Shown here piece after piece: positions 1-9,742 of a stretch of 37,097 nt of DNA (its first letter is position 1; each line of letters starts with the position of its first letter). Location of the stretch: contig JANQKW010000323.1 in NCBI GenBank assembly GCA_028280905.1, positions 1 to 37,097 on the forward strand, read 5' to 3'. Source of the DNA: Porticoccaceae bacterium. Lineage in GTDB: Bacteria > Pseudomonadota > Gammaproteobacteria > Pseudomonadales > Porticoccaceae. The notes under the pieces are model-generated. The model was not told the DNA's origin, ran no database searches, and worked only from the letters and a program-made list of their open reading frames with translations. Position numbers and translations under genes: made by a program.

Positions 1-45
1 GGCAACTGCCGCCGGTCGCATGCGGTGCTCTTCTTCACTTGTCAT
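1..45 (-). CDS. N-terminal start of an unidentified gene leaving the window
   Basis: An ATG on the minus strand at position 45 is preceded by AGAGG five bases upstream, a good ribosome binding site. It opens a frame that stays open to the window edge and begins MTSEEEHRMRPAAVA. Only 15 codons are visible, so no family can be assigned. It is divergent from the radical SAM gene that starts at 179. Confidence 0.45.
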   Translation of the reverse strand, partial: MTSEEEHRMRPAAVA

Positions 46-57
46 AGTCGCCTCTGC

Positions 58-78
58 TTTAGATTAATTTGATCTAAA
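58..78. promoter_or_regulatory. Inverted repeat TTTAGAT-N7-ATCTAAA, possible operator
   Basis: Perfect 7-bp arms are separated by 7 bases, inside the divergent intergenic space between the partial minus-strand gene and the radical SAM gene. The symmetry suits a dimeric repressor, but no regulator can be named from the sequence. Confidence 0.3.
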
Positions 79-178
79 CAGGATCGTGACTGGTACAAAA
101 CGCTGTAAATTCACAGCTTGATTTCCTTTGCCGCAACTACCATTTTTTTATTAACTATTTCATTGTCAGTTAAATGGT

Positions 179-1288
179 ATGCGCGAACTAGCCTCGCCTA
201 CGTTGCATGATAACGATACTATAACCACCAAATACTGGAGCCGCCTTGACGACGGTCGTATTCAGTGTGATCTTTGCCCCAGAAAATGCCGCTTGCGGGA
301 GGGACAACGGGGGTTGTGTTTTGTCAGGGCCCGGGAACAGGATAGCGTCGTCTTGAAGAGCTATGGCCGTTCCAGCGGCTTTTGTATCGACCCCATCGAA
401 AAAAAACCCCTGTACCACTTTTACCCGGGAACGCCGGTGCTCTCCTTTGGCACGGCGGGATGCAATTTGGCCTGTAAATTTTGTCAAAACTGGGATATGA
501 GCAAGTCCCGCGAGATGGACACCCTGGCCGGCCGCGCCTCTCCCACGGAGTTGGCGCTGGCCGCAAAACAGCACCACTGCCGCACTGTCGCCTTTACCTA
601 CAATGACCCGGTTATCTTTATGGAATATGCCATGGATGTGGCGTTGGCCTGTCGCGAGGAGAATATTAGAAGTGTTGCCGTTACGGCGGGTTACATTTGC
701 GACAAGCCCAGGGAGGAATTTTTTTCCCAAATGGATGCGGCGAATGTTGACTTAAAGGCGTTTAGCGAGCGCTTCTATAGAAGAATTTGCGGCGGAGAAC
801 TGGCGGCGGTTTTGGAAACCCTGGTCTACTTGAAACGGGAGACCAATGTGTGGTTTGAGATTACTACCCTATTGATCCCGGGCGAAAATGACGGCGACGC
901 CGAGTTGGAAGCCATGTGTCAATGGATTTTAGAAAACCTGGGCAGTGATATACCCATACATTTCACCGCATTTCATCCCGATTGGAAAATGCTGGACAAG
1001 CCGGCAACTCCCGCGTGCACATTAAGCCGGGCACGGCGAATAGCGATAAACGCCGGGCTGGGTTATGTCTACACAGGCAACGTGCACGACAGGTATGGCA
1101 GCAGTACTTACTGCCCCGCCTGCAAAGCGAGATTGATCGAGCGGGATTGGTACCAACTGGGAGAGTGGCGGATTGATGCCAACGGCCAGTGTCCAGAATG
1201 CCAAATTACCATTCCCGGACATTTTGAGGTATCCCCAGGAGACTGGGGGCAAAAACGGCGGCCAATATTTATTCGCCGCGCCTTATGA
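179..1288 (+). CDS. amrS: AmmeMemoRadiSam system radical SAM enzyme (AmrS-like)
   Basis: This 369-residue protein belongs to the radical SAM family often encoded with AMMECR1 and MEMO proteins; its reaction is not established. The [4Fe-4S] cluster motif C-x3-C-x2-C is CNLACKFC (C95, C99, C102), preceded by FGTAG. An N-terminal cysteine group (CDLCPRKC, then GLC) and two C-terminal CPxC pairs (CPAC, CPEC) suggest extra metal or cluster sites, as is usual in this subfamily. Length is typical. The ATG at 179 has only a weak ribosome binding site, but a nearby upstream ATG at 174 runs into a stop at once. The AMMECR1 and MEMO partners are not in view; they could lie to the left. Confidence 0.85.
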   Translation: MRELASPTLHDNDTITTKYWSRLDDGRIQCDLCPRKCRLREGQRGLCFVRAREQDSVVLKSYGRSSGFCIDPIEKKPLYHFYPGTPVLSFGTAGCNLACKFCQNWDMSKSREMDTLAGRASPTELALAAKQHHCRTVAFTYNDPVIFMEYAMDVALACREENIRSVAVTAGYICDKPREEFFSQMDAANVDLKAFSERFYRRICGGELAAVLETLVYLKRETNVWFEITTLLIPGENDGDAELEAMCQWILENLGSDIPIHFTAFHPDWKMLDKPATPACTLSRARRIAINAGLGYVYTGNVHDRYGSSTYCPACKARLIERDWYQLGEWRIDANGQCPECQITIPGHFEVSPGDWGQKRRPIFIRRAL

Positions 1289-1434
1289 AGCTTAACGATA
1301 TTTCTTCAACGTAAATTTAATATTTCGTAAAAAATCCGTCATCATGGAAACGATTTGACAGTGGGCTATCACTAATATATATATTGTATATACAAGTTTT
1401 GACTGCTCGTTATTGCCAAGGGCGGGTTGTTGCC

Positions 1435-1632
1435 ATGGCCGACCAAAGAAAAGCCGATAGTAATGTGTCGCGAAAAACCGCAAAGGCGAAGAAAGACAGC
1501 CAGTTGTTAATTCGCATCAACGGCGAAGAGCGGGATAAATTTGTCGCATTGTGCAGCAGCCTGGATACCAACGCGGCACGCGAGATCAGGTGGTTTATCC
1601 GGCGCTTTGTTGAGGAACGCGGTCAGTCGTGA
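1435..1632 (+). CDS. Small ribbon-helix-helix (Arc/CopG-like) protein
   Basis: This 65-residue basic protein starts MADQRKADSN. Its second half (LLIRINGEERDKFVALC, then NAAREIRWFIRRFVEE) has the pattern of a short beta strand followed by two helices, as in ribbon-helix-helix DNA-binding proteins. The first part is a Lys/Arg-rich flexible tail. The frame also has an upstream TTG at 1384, but the ATG at 1435 is preferred because the extension has no family-like features. The ribosome binding site is poor (AAGGG about 14 bases upstream). It lies alone between amrS and guaB. A role in transcription control is inferred from the fold only. Confidence 0.6.
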   Translation: MADQRKADSNVSRKTAKAKKDSQLLIRINGEERDKFVALCSSLDTNAAREIRWFIRRFVEERGQS

Positions 1633-1772
1633 CTGATTGAAGTTAACGTTGAGATCGAGCCTCTGCGGCGAACTGTGCCTTTTCTCTAGCCGCTGTAAAA
1701 ATACGGCCGTCAATGGGCTGTCCGGTGGGTTGTCGCCCTTATTTAAACGGGCGAACGCTCGCTGAGCGGCGG

Positions 1773-1801
1773 TTTACCCGGCTGACACAAGCGCTTATAA
1801 T
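1773..1801 (+). promoter_or_regulatory. Sigma70 promoter of guaB
   Basis: A perfect -10 box TATAAT (1796-1801) lies 17 bp after TTTACC (1773-1778), a 4/6 match to the -35 consensus. It is about 45 bases upstream of the guaB start, which fits a short untranslated leader for the guaB-guaA operon. Confidence 0.7.
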
Positions 1802-1845
1802 GGCGCGCCTTTATATTTTAGTTAACCGGATATAGCAGGCAGCCG

Positions 1846-3321
1846 ATGTTGAGAATTTCCCAGGAAGCACTAACGTTTGACGATGTCTTGCTGGTGCCCG
1901 GGTATTCTGAGGTAACCGCCAAGGACGTCTCGCTAAAAACCCGGCTCACCCGCGAAATTTCTCTGAATATCCCAATGGTCTCCGCGGCTATGGATACGGT
2001 TACCGAAGCCCGCCTTGCCATCGCCCTCGCCCAGGAAGGCGGTATCGGAATCGTCCACAAAAGCATGGGCATCGAACAGCAGGCGCTGGAAGTGCGCGCG
2101 GTCAAGAAATTCGAAAGCGGCGTGGTAAAGGACCCGATTACCATTGATGCGGACGCCAAGGTCAGCGAGCTGATCGCCCTGACCCGCGAACACAATATTT
2201 CCGGTGTTCCGGTGCTTAAAAACAACGAACTGGTGGGCATAGTCACACGCCGCGACGTGCGCTTCGAACCCGGTTTGGATTCTCCCGTGTCCTCTATTAT
2301 GACGCCGAAAAACCGCCTGGTTACCGTACAGGAGGGCGCCGAATCGGACCAAGTAAAATCGCTGTTGCACAAATACCGGATTGAGAAGGTATTGGTCACC
2401 AACGAAAACTTCGAGCTGCGGGGCTTGATTACGGTTAAGGATATCGACAAGGCGGAGAAATTCCCCAACGCCTGTAAAGACGAATATGCCCGCTTGCGGG
2501 TCGGCGCGTCGGTTGGCACCGCGCCGGATACCGACGAGCGCATCGCGGCGCTTATCGACGCCGGTGTCGACGTGCTGGTTGTGGATACCGCCCATGGGCA
2601 TTCGCGCAACGTGCTGGAACGGGTGCGCCGCATCAAAGAACAGTATCCGGATATGCAGGTGATCGGCGGCAACATCGCCTCGGCCGAGGCGGCCAAAGCC
2701 TTGGCGGAAGCCGGCGCAGATGGCGTCAAAGTGGGCATCGGCCCCGGCTCTATTTGCACCACCCGCATTGTGACGGGTATTGGTGTGCCGCAGATCACGG
2801 CGATTGCCGAAACCGTCTCGGCGCTTGAGGGTAGCGGCATTCCGGTGATTGCCGACGGCGGCATCCGCTACTCCGGGGATATCGCCAAGGCACTGGTGGC
2901 GGGCGCCCATGCGGTAATGATGGGTTCGATGTTCGCCGGCACCGAGGAAGCGCCGGGGGAGATAGAGTTGTACCAGGGCAGAACCTATAAAGCGTATCGC
3001 GGCATGGGCTCGCTGGGCGCGATGGCGCAGACCCAGGGTTCCGGGGACCGCTATTTCCAGGACAGTTCCCAAGGGCTTGAGAAACTGGTGCCTGAGGGCA
3101 TTGAGGGCAGAGTGCCTTACAAGGGCCCCGTCTCGGTTATTATTCACCAGATGATGGGTGGCGTGCGTTCCGCAATGGGCTATACCGGCAGCTCGGACAT
3201 TGAGACCATGCGAACCAAGCCGGCGTTCGTGCGGGTCAGTTCGGCGGGCATGAATGAAAGCCATGTCCACGATGTGTCCATTACCAAGGAAGCGCCCAAC
3301 TATCCGGTGGGCGGGCGTTAA
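1846..3321 (+). CDS. guaB: IMP dehydrogenase
   Basis: GuaB oxidises IMP to XMP with NAD+, the first committed step of GMP synthesis, in the cytoplasm. The 491-residue length is typical. The protein has the (beta/alpha)8 barrel interrupted by two CBS domains (about residues 95-205). The catalytic cysteine is C304 in [11 protein letters not shown]. The phosphate-binding and flap regions ([20 protein letters not shown]) are intact. The ATG has AGG six bases upstream. It sits 45-80 bases downstream of a good promoter and just upstream of guaA, the usual guaBA operon order. Confidence 0.98.
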   Translation: MLRISQEALTFDDVLLVPGYSEVTAKDVSLKTRLTREISLNIPMVSAAMDTVTEARLAIALAQEGGIGIVHKSMGIEQQALEVRAVKKFESGVVKDPITIDADAKVSELIALTREHNISGVPVLKNNELVGIVTRRDVRFEPGLDSPVSSIMTPKNRLVTVQEGAESDQVKSLLHKYRIEKVLVTNENFELRGLITVKDIDKAEKFPNACKDEYARLRVGASVGTAPDTDERIAALIDAGVDVLVVDTAHGHSRNVLERVRRIKEQYPDMQVIGGNIASAEAAKALAEAGADGVKVGIGPGSICTTRIVTGIGVPQITAIAETVSALEGSGIPVIADGGIRYSGDIAKALVAGAHAVMMGSMFAGTEEAPGEIELYQGRTYKAYRGMGSLGAMAQTQGSGDRYFQDSSQGLEKLVPEGIEGRVPYKGPVSVIIHQMMGGVRSAMGYTGSSDIETMRTKPAFVRVSSAGMNESHVHDVSITKEAPNYPVGGR

Positions 3322-3401
3322 TGACTTGGTTCGGCAGACCACAGTTAATTTTATTACGCGGGGCCACAGGGCCCCGCGCTGTTTAAGTGATCGTACACGT
3401 G

Positions 3402-4991
3402 ATGCAAACCAGCAACCTTGATATCCACGCCCAGAAAATCCTGATCCTGGACTTCGGCTCCCAGTACACCCAGTTGATCGCCCGACGGGTGAGGGAAGTC
3501 GGCGTGTATTCGGAAATCCGCGCCTACGATATGACCGAAGCGGAAATCCGCGACTATCAACCCCAGGGCATTATTCTTGCCGGCGGCCCGGAATCGGTGA
3601 CGGCGGGTGAATCGCCAAGCGCGCCGGAAGTGGTGTTCGAACTGGGGGTGCCGGTGCTGGGTATTTGCTACGGTATGCAGACCATGGCCGAGCAGCTGGG
3701 CGGCAAGGTCCAGAGTTCCCGTTTACAGGAGTTCGGCTACGCCAGGGTGACGGTTAAAGGCAATAGCGCGCTGCTGGCGGATATCAACGACCATATCGAC
3801 CACGGCAGCGGTGCGGCCATGCTGGATGTGTGGATGAGCCACGGCGATAAGGTGGTGGCCATGCCGGACGGCTTCGAGCTGATGGCGGCCACCGACAACT
3901 GCCCCATCGCCGGCATGTACCAGCCGGAGCGGCAATTTTATGGCGTTCAGTTCCACCCGGAAGTGACCCACACCAAGCAGGGTATGCGGGTTTTCGAACA
4001 CTTTGTGCTGGGTATTTGCGGTTGCGAGGCGGTCTGGACTCCGGCGCATATAATCGACGCCGCCATTGCCCGGGTTCGTCAACAGGTGGGCGATGACCAG
4101 GTGCTTCTTGGCCTGTCCGGCGGGGTCGACTCCTCTGTTGTTGCAGCGTTACTGCACCGGGCAATTGGCGATCAGCTTACCTGCGTATTTGTGGATAATG
4201 GCTTGTTGCGTAAGGATGAAGGCGACCAGGTGATGGATATGTTCGCCCGCAATATGGGTGTTCGAGTTATCCGCGTGGATGCGGAATCGTTGTTCCTGGA
4301 AAAACTTGCCGGGGTAGAAGACCCGGAAGCCAAGCGCAAGATTATTGGCAATACCTTTATTGACGTCTTTGATGCTGAAGCAGAGAAGCTGCAGGACGTG
4401 AACTGGCTTGCCCAGGGCACCATCTACCCTGACGTCATTGAATCCGCTGCGGCAAATACCGGCAAGGCCCATGTGATTAAGTCTCACCATAACGTCGGCG
4501 GGCTGCCCGACGATATGCAGATGCAACTGGTAGAGCCGTTGCGTGAGCTGTTTAAGGATGAGGTCAGAAAGATCGGGCTCGAGTTAGGTCTGCCTTACGA
4601 TATGGTCAATCGCCATCCGTTTCCCGGTCCCGGGCTGGGTGTTCGCATTCTCGGTGAAGTTAAAAAAGACTACGCTGATCTGCTCCGTGAAGCCGACGCT
4701 ATCTTTATCGAAGAGCTTCACAACGCTGAGCTCTACCACCAAACCAGCCAGGCATTCGCGGTTTTTCTACCGGTAAAATCGGTTGGGGTGGTCGGTGACG
4801 CGCGCCGCTACGAATATGTGATTGCACTGCGCGCGGTGGAAACCATCGACTTTATGACCGCCCGCTGGGCCCACCTGCCCTATGACTTTCTGGAGAAAGT
4901 CTCCTCACGGATTATCAACGAAATCGCAGGTATCTCCCGCGTGACTTACGATATTTCCAGCAAGCCGCCGGCCACCATAGAGTGGGAGTAG
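3402..4991 (+). CDS. guaA: GMP synthase (glutamine-hydrolysing)
   Basis: GuaA aminates XMP to GMP using glutamine and ATP. The N-terminal class I amidotransferase domain has its nucleophile C89 in GICYGMQ and the His/Glu pair in FHPEVTH. The ATP pyrophosphatase domain follows with the P-loop LSGGVDSS near residue 235, and the C-terminal dimerisation domain ends in PPATIEWE as in other GuaA proteins. I take the ATG at 3402 as start (529 residues, near the usual 525); the in-frame GTG at 3387 would add five residues without family support. It follows guaB by about 80 bases and is likely co-transcribed. In relatives tadA lies near; here accessory DNA begins right after this gene. Confidence 0.98.
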   Translation: MQTSNLDIHAQKILILDFGSQYTQLIARRVREVGVYSEIRAYDMTEAEIRDYQPQGIILAGGPESVTAGESPSAPEVVFELGVPVLGICYGMQTMAEQLGGKVQSSRLQEFGYARVTVKGNSALLADINDHIDHGSGAAMLDVWMSHGDKVVAMPDGFELMAATDNCPIAGMYQPERQFYGVQFHPEVTHTKQGMRVFEHFVLGICGCEAVWTPAHIIDAAIARVRQQVGDDQVLLGLSGGVDSSVVAALLHRAIGDQLTCVFVDNGLLRKDEGDQVMDMFARNMGVRVIRVDAESLFLEKLAGVEDPEAKRKIIGNTFIDVFDAEAEKLQDVNWLAQGTIYPDVIESAAANTGKAHVIKSHHNVGGLPDDMQMQLVEPLRELFKDEVRKIGLELGLPYDMVNRHPFPGPGLGVRILGEVKKDYADLLREADAIFIEELHNAELYHQTSQAFAVFLPVKSVGVVGDARRYEYVIALRAVETIDFMTARWAHLPYDFLEKVSSRIINEIAGISRVTYDISSKPPATIEWE

Positions 4992-5199
4992 CCGGCAATG
5001 TCTGGCAACGGTAGGCATTTGCAGCTTAATATGGCAGAGTAGGGAAAAAAATTGCCGGGTTATGTGCAACGGGAATGTGAAAAAAATCTCAAATGCGCGC
5101 GGCTGGAACACAGCTTTCTGCAGGGTGTCGCGAGAACTGTCATACTGAGCACCTGACTGCGTTCAGTAGCAAACGTCTCGTGTTTCCTGCGTCTTGCCA

Positions 5200-5381
5200 T
5201 CCGCCCACGGGCCAGACTGCGGCGGTGCAATGCGGATCATCGCCTACGTCGAAAACCCCATGATGATCCAGAAAATCTGGTGTGTTGGCCCAGTCCTATC
5301 GCCTGAAGGACAAAGCCGACCCCATCGAAATCGCTCCGCTGTTTGAGAGCCAAGCACCGCCGGTCAGCCTGTTCGTCTGAC
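5200..5381 (+). pseudogene. Remnant of an IS91-family transposase C-terminus
   Basis: A frame near 5206-5281 reads GPDCGGAMRIIAYVENP, matching the usual CGGxMRIIAxIEDP segment close to the end of IS91-type transposases. After a frameshift, a second frame ends APLFESQAPPVSLFV and a stop at 5381, matching the RAPPxxSLF-like end of the same proteins. The rest of the transposase is absent. The two pieces lie in the right order and spacing, so this is a decayed terminal fragment left by an old insertion next to guaA. Confidence 0.6.
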
Positions 5382-5676
5382 AGAATACGATACCAGACAC
5401 TGTGCTGTGAGTAGGGTCACTTTATCAGCCACCTTAATGAGATCGAAATCGACTCTTACATTGCAGTTGAGGTCGACAGCCGTAACGAAAGCTGTGGTAA
5501 CTGAGTTCCGGTACAAGATCGAAACTGCATGACTTTCCAAGCCCTTTCAAGAGGTCATTTTTCACCCCGGGATTCAGTGCCTTGACCCCAACATGACCCC
5601 TGCGATTGATGGGGCGAAATAGGGGGGGCTTCCTGCAATTCGTTCATGGATCTGAATATCACTACTTATTCAAAAA

Positions 5677-5698
5677 GATATGTTATAACATATCATAA
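5677..5698. promoter_or_regulatory. Palindromic operator, copy 1 (upstream of TonB receptor operon)
   Basis: GATATGTTATAACATATC (5677-5694) is an 18-bp perfect palindrome followed by ATAA. It shares the 15-mer TATAACATATCATAA with the site at 21248-21262 and 16 of 17 bases with the site at 15020-15036. It lies about 240 bp upstream of the TonB receptor start. It is probably a binding site for one regulator of the lasso locus; the regulator is not identified. Confidence 0.6.
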
Positions 5699-5935
5699 TA
5701 AGGCACTTTATTTAGGGTTAAACGATGACGAAGTTAGCGCGGGTGAGTGTTTCAGTCGCGATTAATCACTCTTGAAGTGAGGTAAGCGGGCGCGGTTATC
5801 AGCGCTTAACCTTGAGCAATAGATAACTTGACCAAATTGCTGATTGCTGTTGGCGAAAATAGCATCGATAACCGAGAGTTAAATACATTACGAACGACCA
5901 AGCAGGCCTGAAACATCAATCAATGGAGGAAAAAA

Positions 5936-8293
5936 ATGTCCAAAGTAAAACTCAATACGCTGCTCACCGCCAGCATCGCTTTCATATCGTATGTAAGCAC
6001 CCCTGCATTTGCGCAGAATCCAAATGTTTCCACTCAAGTGGAAGACTCCGTCTCTAACGCCGATGGTTTGCCGATGGAGGAGGTAATCGTCATTGGTAGT
6101 AACATCCGTGGCATTGCAGTCGGTGGCTCGTCTCCAGTGATTACCTTCGACAAAGAAGACATCGAGAACAGCGGTGCGGCCAGCATGCAGCAGTTCTTTG
6201 AAAAACTACCGCAGAACTTCGGCGGTGGTGCCAACGGCGCTAACGTGGGTAACCTTGGGGTGGATCGTGATACCGGGAACAATTTCGGCCAGGGATCCTC
6301 CATCAACCTGCGCGGGCTCGGTACCGGAACCACTTTGACGTTGATCAACGGCCATCGTGTGTCGTCGTCGAACCGCTATCAATATGTTGACGTGTCGCTG
6401 ATTCCCATGAGTGCCGTGGAGCGAGTAGAAATTATGACCGATGGTGCCTCTGCCATTTATGGGGCTGACGCCATCGGCGGCGTCGTCAATATCATTATGC
6501 GACGGGATTTTACCGGGTATGAGACCGGGTTGCGCTATGGAGCTGTCACCTCCGGGGGAATGAGTGAATACCAGGTGTCACAGACCGCAGGCTGGTCGTG
6601 GGACGATGGCAGTGTTCTGGTCAACTATGAATACCTAAAGCAGGAAAACCTTTCCGCGCTGGACAAGGATTTCTCCGAAAATGTCGCATACAGCCCCTAC
6701 GATCTGTATCCCGGTTCGAAACGGCATAGTCTCTATATTGATGGCCTTCAACAGCTCAGCGATATTTTGTCTCTTAATTTGACCGGCTCCTATGCCAAGC
6801 GCGAAATGGATACGACGATTGCAAGTCAATGGGATGTGACCAACCTGTTTCCCGAAACCCAGCAGTATGATTTATTCGCTGGATTTATGCTGGATCTGCC
6901 CCAGCAGTGGCAGGTGCGCCTAAACGCCGGCTACGGAAAAAACGAAGTCAGATACGAACGCACCACCATTGAAGACGGCGTAGCAAACACGGCTCCGCCG
7001 ACGGATCAGAACTCGAGCACCAGCTACGTCGATCTGATCGCGGATGGAGGCTTGTTCGAACTTCCCGCTGGAACCATACGTGCTGCAGTCGGTGCCAGCT
7101 ATCGGCGTGACGAATACGACTTCGACGACTTTCGCGAGCTAGAGGCTAATTTCAACCCGAGCCGGGATATAACTGCCGCCTTTGGTGAGTTGAACATTCC
7201 TCTGTTGAAGGATCGCCCGGGTGCGCATAGCTTGTCCCTGACCTTAGCAGTACGCCACGACGACTACAGTGATTTTGGCTCCACCACCAATCCGAAGTAC
7301 GGCCTGTTGTGGGAAGTTACTGAAGGGCTGGCGTTCCGCGCGAGCTACGCGCGATCATATCGGGCGCCCGTGTTTACGGACATGCAGACGAATAACGGCG
7401 CATTTGTCTTCAGCTTGCCAAACGCAAACGCACCGGGTGGTAGAACGACCACCCTATTGTTCACCAATGGCAATCCCGATCTCGGCCCCGAGCGAGCGGA
7501 GACCTGGACGGGCGGCTTTTCCTTCGCACCCCAAGCGATTTCTGGTCTCACGCTGAAAGCAAACTATTATGAGATCGATTACTCCGACCGGATTGACCGC
7601 GGCTACGCAGGCAGCATCACCAGGCTCTTCGCCCAATCTACTGATCCAATCGCATCCATCCTGACCTTCAACCCGACGGAGCAACAAATCGAGGAAGCGA
7701 AACAAGCGGGTTTATCCGGTGTCGGATTTCGAGTTATCCGGGGCGGGCCGTTTGCTGTTCCCGATGCCCTGGACGAATACGATACCCAGGTTATCCTCGA
7801 CAATCGCGTCCGCAATAATGCGTTCACCTCGCAACGAGGGATCGATCTTGACGTCTTGTACAATTTCAATGTCGGTGAGAACAGCATTGACCTGAGTCTT
7901 GCTGCTTGGCATATCATCGATTCCACCCGCCAGTTGACCAGTACGAGTCCCGAAGCTGACGCACTGAACATGGTGTACTTACCGGTCGATCTCGAGATGC
8001 GCACTGGTATCGCATTGACCCGGCACAAGCTGGCGGGCAGCTTGTTCGTGAACTATGTGGACAGCTACCGCGATCCAGGAAACTTAAACAACCCCAAAGT
8101 GGATTCCTGGACCACCGTGGACTTGAATCTTAGATACAACCTTGTGGGAAGGAGCAACCTGGCCTTAAATGTGCAGAACCTTTTCGATAAAGATCCACCC
8201 TTCGTCGAAAACGCCCGGGGCACGGGCTACGACCCCACCAATGCCACCGCTCTGGGACGATTTGTTTCTCTATCTATGAGCTACGAGTGGTAA
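5936..8293 (+). CDS. TonB-dependent outer-membrane receptor of the lasso locus
   Basis: This 785-residue protein has a signal peptide ending AFA at about residue 26, a TonB-box-like segment (MEEVIVIGSNIRG, about 46-58), a plug domain (LRGLGTGTTLTLINGHR; YGADAIGGVVNIIMRR) and a beta-barrel closing with the aromatic end SMSYEW. It is of the OAR/GSNIRG type common in Xanthomonadales, Sphingomonadales and marine gammaproteobacteria. GGAGG lies eight bases before the ATG. It heads an operon with two ABC-2 permeases and an ATPase (gaps of 18, -4 and 9 bases). Lasso loci in Proteobacteria often include such receptors, thought to import the peptide or its complexes; that role is inferred here. No FecI/FecR pair and no lasso isopeptidase gene accompany it. 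Confidence 0.93.
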   Translation: MSKVKLNTLLTASIAFISYVSTPAFAQNPNVSTQVEDSVSNADGLPMEEVIVIGSNIRGIAVGGSSPVITFDKEDIENSGAASMQQFFEKLPQNFGGGANGANVGNLGVDRDTGNNFGQGSSINLRGLGTGTTLTLINGHRVSSSNRYQYVDVSLIPMSAVERVEIMTDGASAIYGADAIGGVVNIIMRRDFTGYETGLRYGAVTSGGMSEYQVSQTAGWSWDDGSVLVNYEYLKQENLSALDKDFSENVAYSPYDLYPGSKRHSLYIDGLQQLSDILSLNLTGSYAKREMDTTIASQWDVTNLFPETQQYDLFAGFMLDLPQQWQVRLNAGYGKNEVRYERTTIEDGVANTAPPTDQNSSTSYVDLIADGGLFELPAGTIRAAVGASYRRDEYDFDDFRELEANFNPSRDITAAFGELNIPLLKDRPGAHSLSLTLAVRHDDYSDFGSTTNPKYGLLWEVTEGLAFRASYARSYRAPVFTDMQTNNGAFVFSLPNANAPGGRTTTLLFTNGNPDLGPERAETWTGGFSFAPQAISGLTLKANYYEIDYSDRIDRGYAGSITRLFAQSTDPIASILTFNPTEQQIEEAKQAGLSGVGFRVIRGGPFAVPDALDEYDTQVILDNRVRNNAFTSQRGIDLDVLYNFNVGENSIDLSLAAWHIIDSTRQLTSTSPEADALNMVYLPVDLEMRTGIALTRHKLAGSLFVNYVDSYRDPGNLNNPKVDSWTTVDLNLRYNLVGRSNLALNVQNLFDKDPPFVENARGTGYDPTNATALGRFVSLSMSYEW

Positions 8294-8311
8294 CTTAGAA
8301 TTGATGGCCCG

Positions 8312-9742
8312 ATGTCGACTTGGTCTCAGACTACCGCAGTAGCTTCGACACAGATCAGGCTGATGTGGCGAGAGCGGCGCTTGCTGTGGCTCGCCATCGT
8401 GGCCCTGCTGCTGGCCAGTGCGTCGGTCGCCACAAGCACGGCGCGCCTGTCTGCCCACGCACAAGAACGACACGCCGTGGCCGAGGAGGAAGCGCGGCTC
8501 TGGGATAGCCAGGGTGTAATAGATCCTCACGACGCCGCCCATGTCGGCCGTGCTGTGCCAGCACCGGTAAGGCCGCTGGCAGCTTTTGATCCGGGAATCA
8601 CCGATTTTGTCGGTACGTCAGTGTTCATTGAGGGCCATGCGCAGAACCCGGCTCGGCACAGGCCGATTGAGGAGGGAGCAGCGCTGAGCCGCTTCGGCGG
8701 CTTCTCTGCGGCCTGGACGTTGCAGGTGGTCGCGCCCCTGTTGATCATTTTGGCTGGCTTCTCCACCGCCTCCGGTGAACTCGCCCGGGCAAGGCTGCGT
8801 CAGGAACTCGGCGCCGGGGCCTCGACTATGGCCCTGGTAGGAGGGCGGCTGCTGGCTTTAGCGCTGGCGGCGGCATTACTCTCGCTTTTTATGATCGCAG
8901 TGAGCCTGCCGGCGATACTTCTTCAAGGTGTGAGTGCTAGCCAGGTGGCGGGGCTCGTCGCCATCGGCGGTGCCTATACGCTTTATCTGTTTGTGTTTTG
9001 CGCGGTCACGGTGGCCGTCTCGTGCCTGTTCGCCTCGGCACGCACAGCCCTGGTCGTTCTGCTCGGTTTCTGGGTGGTGTCCATATTGCTTGTGCCGCGT
9101 GTCGCGCCCGCAGTGGCTGAGACCCTGGAACCCACACCCTCTGCCCCCGCGTTCAGATCGGCCGTCACCGATGAGGCGAAGAGGGGTGTTGATGTTCACA
9201 ATCCAACTGACAAGGGTGTGAAGGCGTTCAAGGCTGAGTTGCTGGCACGCTACAACGTGAGCGATGTTAAAGACCTTCCGATCGACTTCCGCGGCGCCTC
9301 TTATGAGTTTGGCGAGAAACTCTCCACGGATCTTTATAACCGTCATTTTGATCAGCTCTACGATGTTTACCGCAGGCAGGAGTTAGTGCAACGCGCATTT
9401 GCCATCTTCTCACCGGCCATCTCCCTGCAATCCTGGTCGCGCGCCCTCGCAGGTACGGATTTCGCCGCCCACCTTGATTATCTGCGCGGGGTCGAAGATT
9501 ACCGCTACCGGCTGATCCAGACGCTGAACCGGGAGATCAGGGAGCATAAGCTGACGTCTGGCGAGCGATACCACGCCGACATTGCGACCATCACGCGTGA
9601 CGTTGTTTATACGCAGGGCCAGCAAAGTGCAGGTGATATAGTGGCAGCGCAAGTGCCCAACCTCGCGATCCTGCTCATTTGGGTCGTGCTCGCCATCGGC
9701 CTGGCTGGCGTATCGGCTCTGCGCCTGGGCCACCGTTCATGA
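8312..9742 (+). CDS. ABC-2 type permease (DUF3526-like), first of two
   Basis: This 476-residue inner-membrane protein has a hydrophobic segment near residues 28-45, then a soluble loop, a cluster of about four membrane segments (about 135-265: PLLIILAGFSTASGE, LLSLFMIAVSLPAILL, LYLFVFCAVTVAVSC, VVLLGFWVVSILLVP), a long second extracytoplasmic part, and a last segment near the C-terminus (LAILLIWVVLAIGLAGV). This layout is that of ABC-2 permeases with a DUF3526 domain. The ATG lies 18 bases after the receptor stop with a weak ribosome binding site. It probably pairs with the next permease and uses the ATPase at 11113. Substrate unknown; peptide export or self-protection is a guess from context. 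Confidence 0.85.
   Translation: MSTWSQTTAVASTQIRLMWRERRLLWLAIVALLLASASVATSTARLSAHAQERHAVAEEEARLWDSQGVIDPHDAAHVGRAVPAPVRPLAAFDPGITDFVGTSVFIEGHAQNPARHRPIEEGAALSRFGGFSAAWTLQVVAPLLIILAGFSTASGELARARLRQELGAGASTMALVGGRLLALALAAALLSLFMIAVSLPAILLQGVSASQVAGLVAIGGAYTLYLFVFCAVTVAVSCLFASARTALVVLLGFWVVSILLVPRVAPAVAETLEPTPSAPAFRSAVTDEAKRGVDVHNPTDKGVKAFKAELLARYNVSDVKDLPIDFRGASYEFGEKLSTDLYNRHFDQLYDVYRRQELVQRAFAIFSPAISLQSWSRALAGTDFAAHLDYLRGVEDYRYRLIQTLNREIREHKLTSGERYHADIATITRDVVYTQGQQSAGDIVAAQVPNLAILLIWVVLAIGLAGVSALRLGHRS

Larger units (their letters stand above)
4992..5935. other. Long intergenic region between guaA and the lasso locus
   Basis: This 944-bp stretch has no intact gene. It holds an IS91-type transposase tail (about 5200-5380), the first copy of the locus-wide palindrome (5677-5698), and about 240 bp of leader before the TonB receptor gene. 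The sequence between 5381 and 5670 shows no recognisable feature. It marks the left junction of the accessory region. Confidence 0.7.

Noticed and set aside
1818..3342. Long minus-strand frames opposite guaB
   Set aside because: They mirror the codon bias of guaB, have no ribosome binding sites and resemble no family.
3387..3401. GTG start five codons upstream of guaA
   Set aside because: The added residues are not part of the GuaA family start; the ATG at 3402 gives the normal N-terminus.
4992..5057. Inverted repeat CCGGCAAT...ATTGCCGG after guaA as a terminator
   Set aside because: The arms are only 8 bp with a loop of about 50 bases and no T-run follows.
5677..5698. Calling the repeated palindrome a Zur box
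   Set aside because: The half-sites are similar, but the spacing does not match the E. coli Zur consensus and the controlled genes are not clearly zinc-related.
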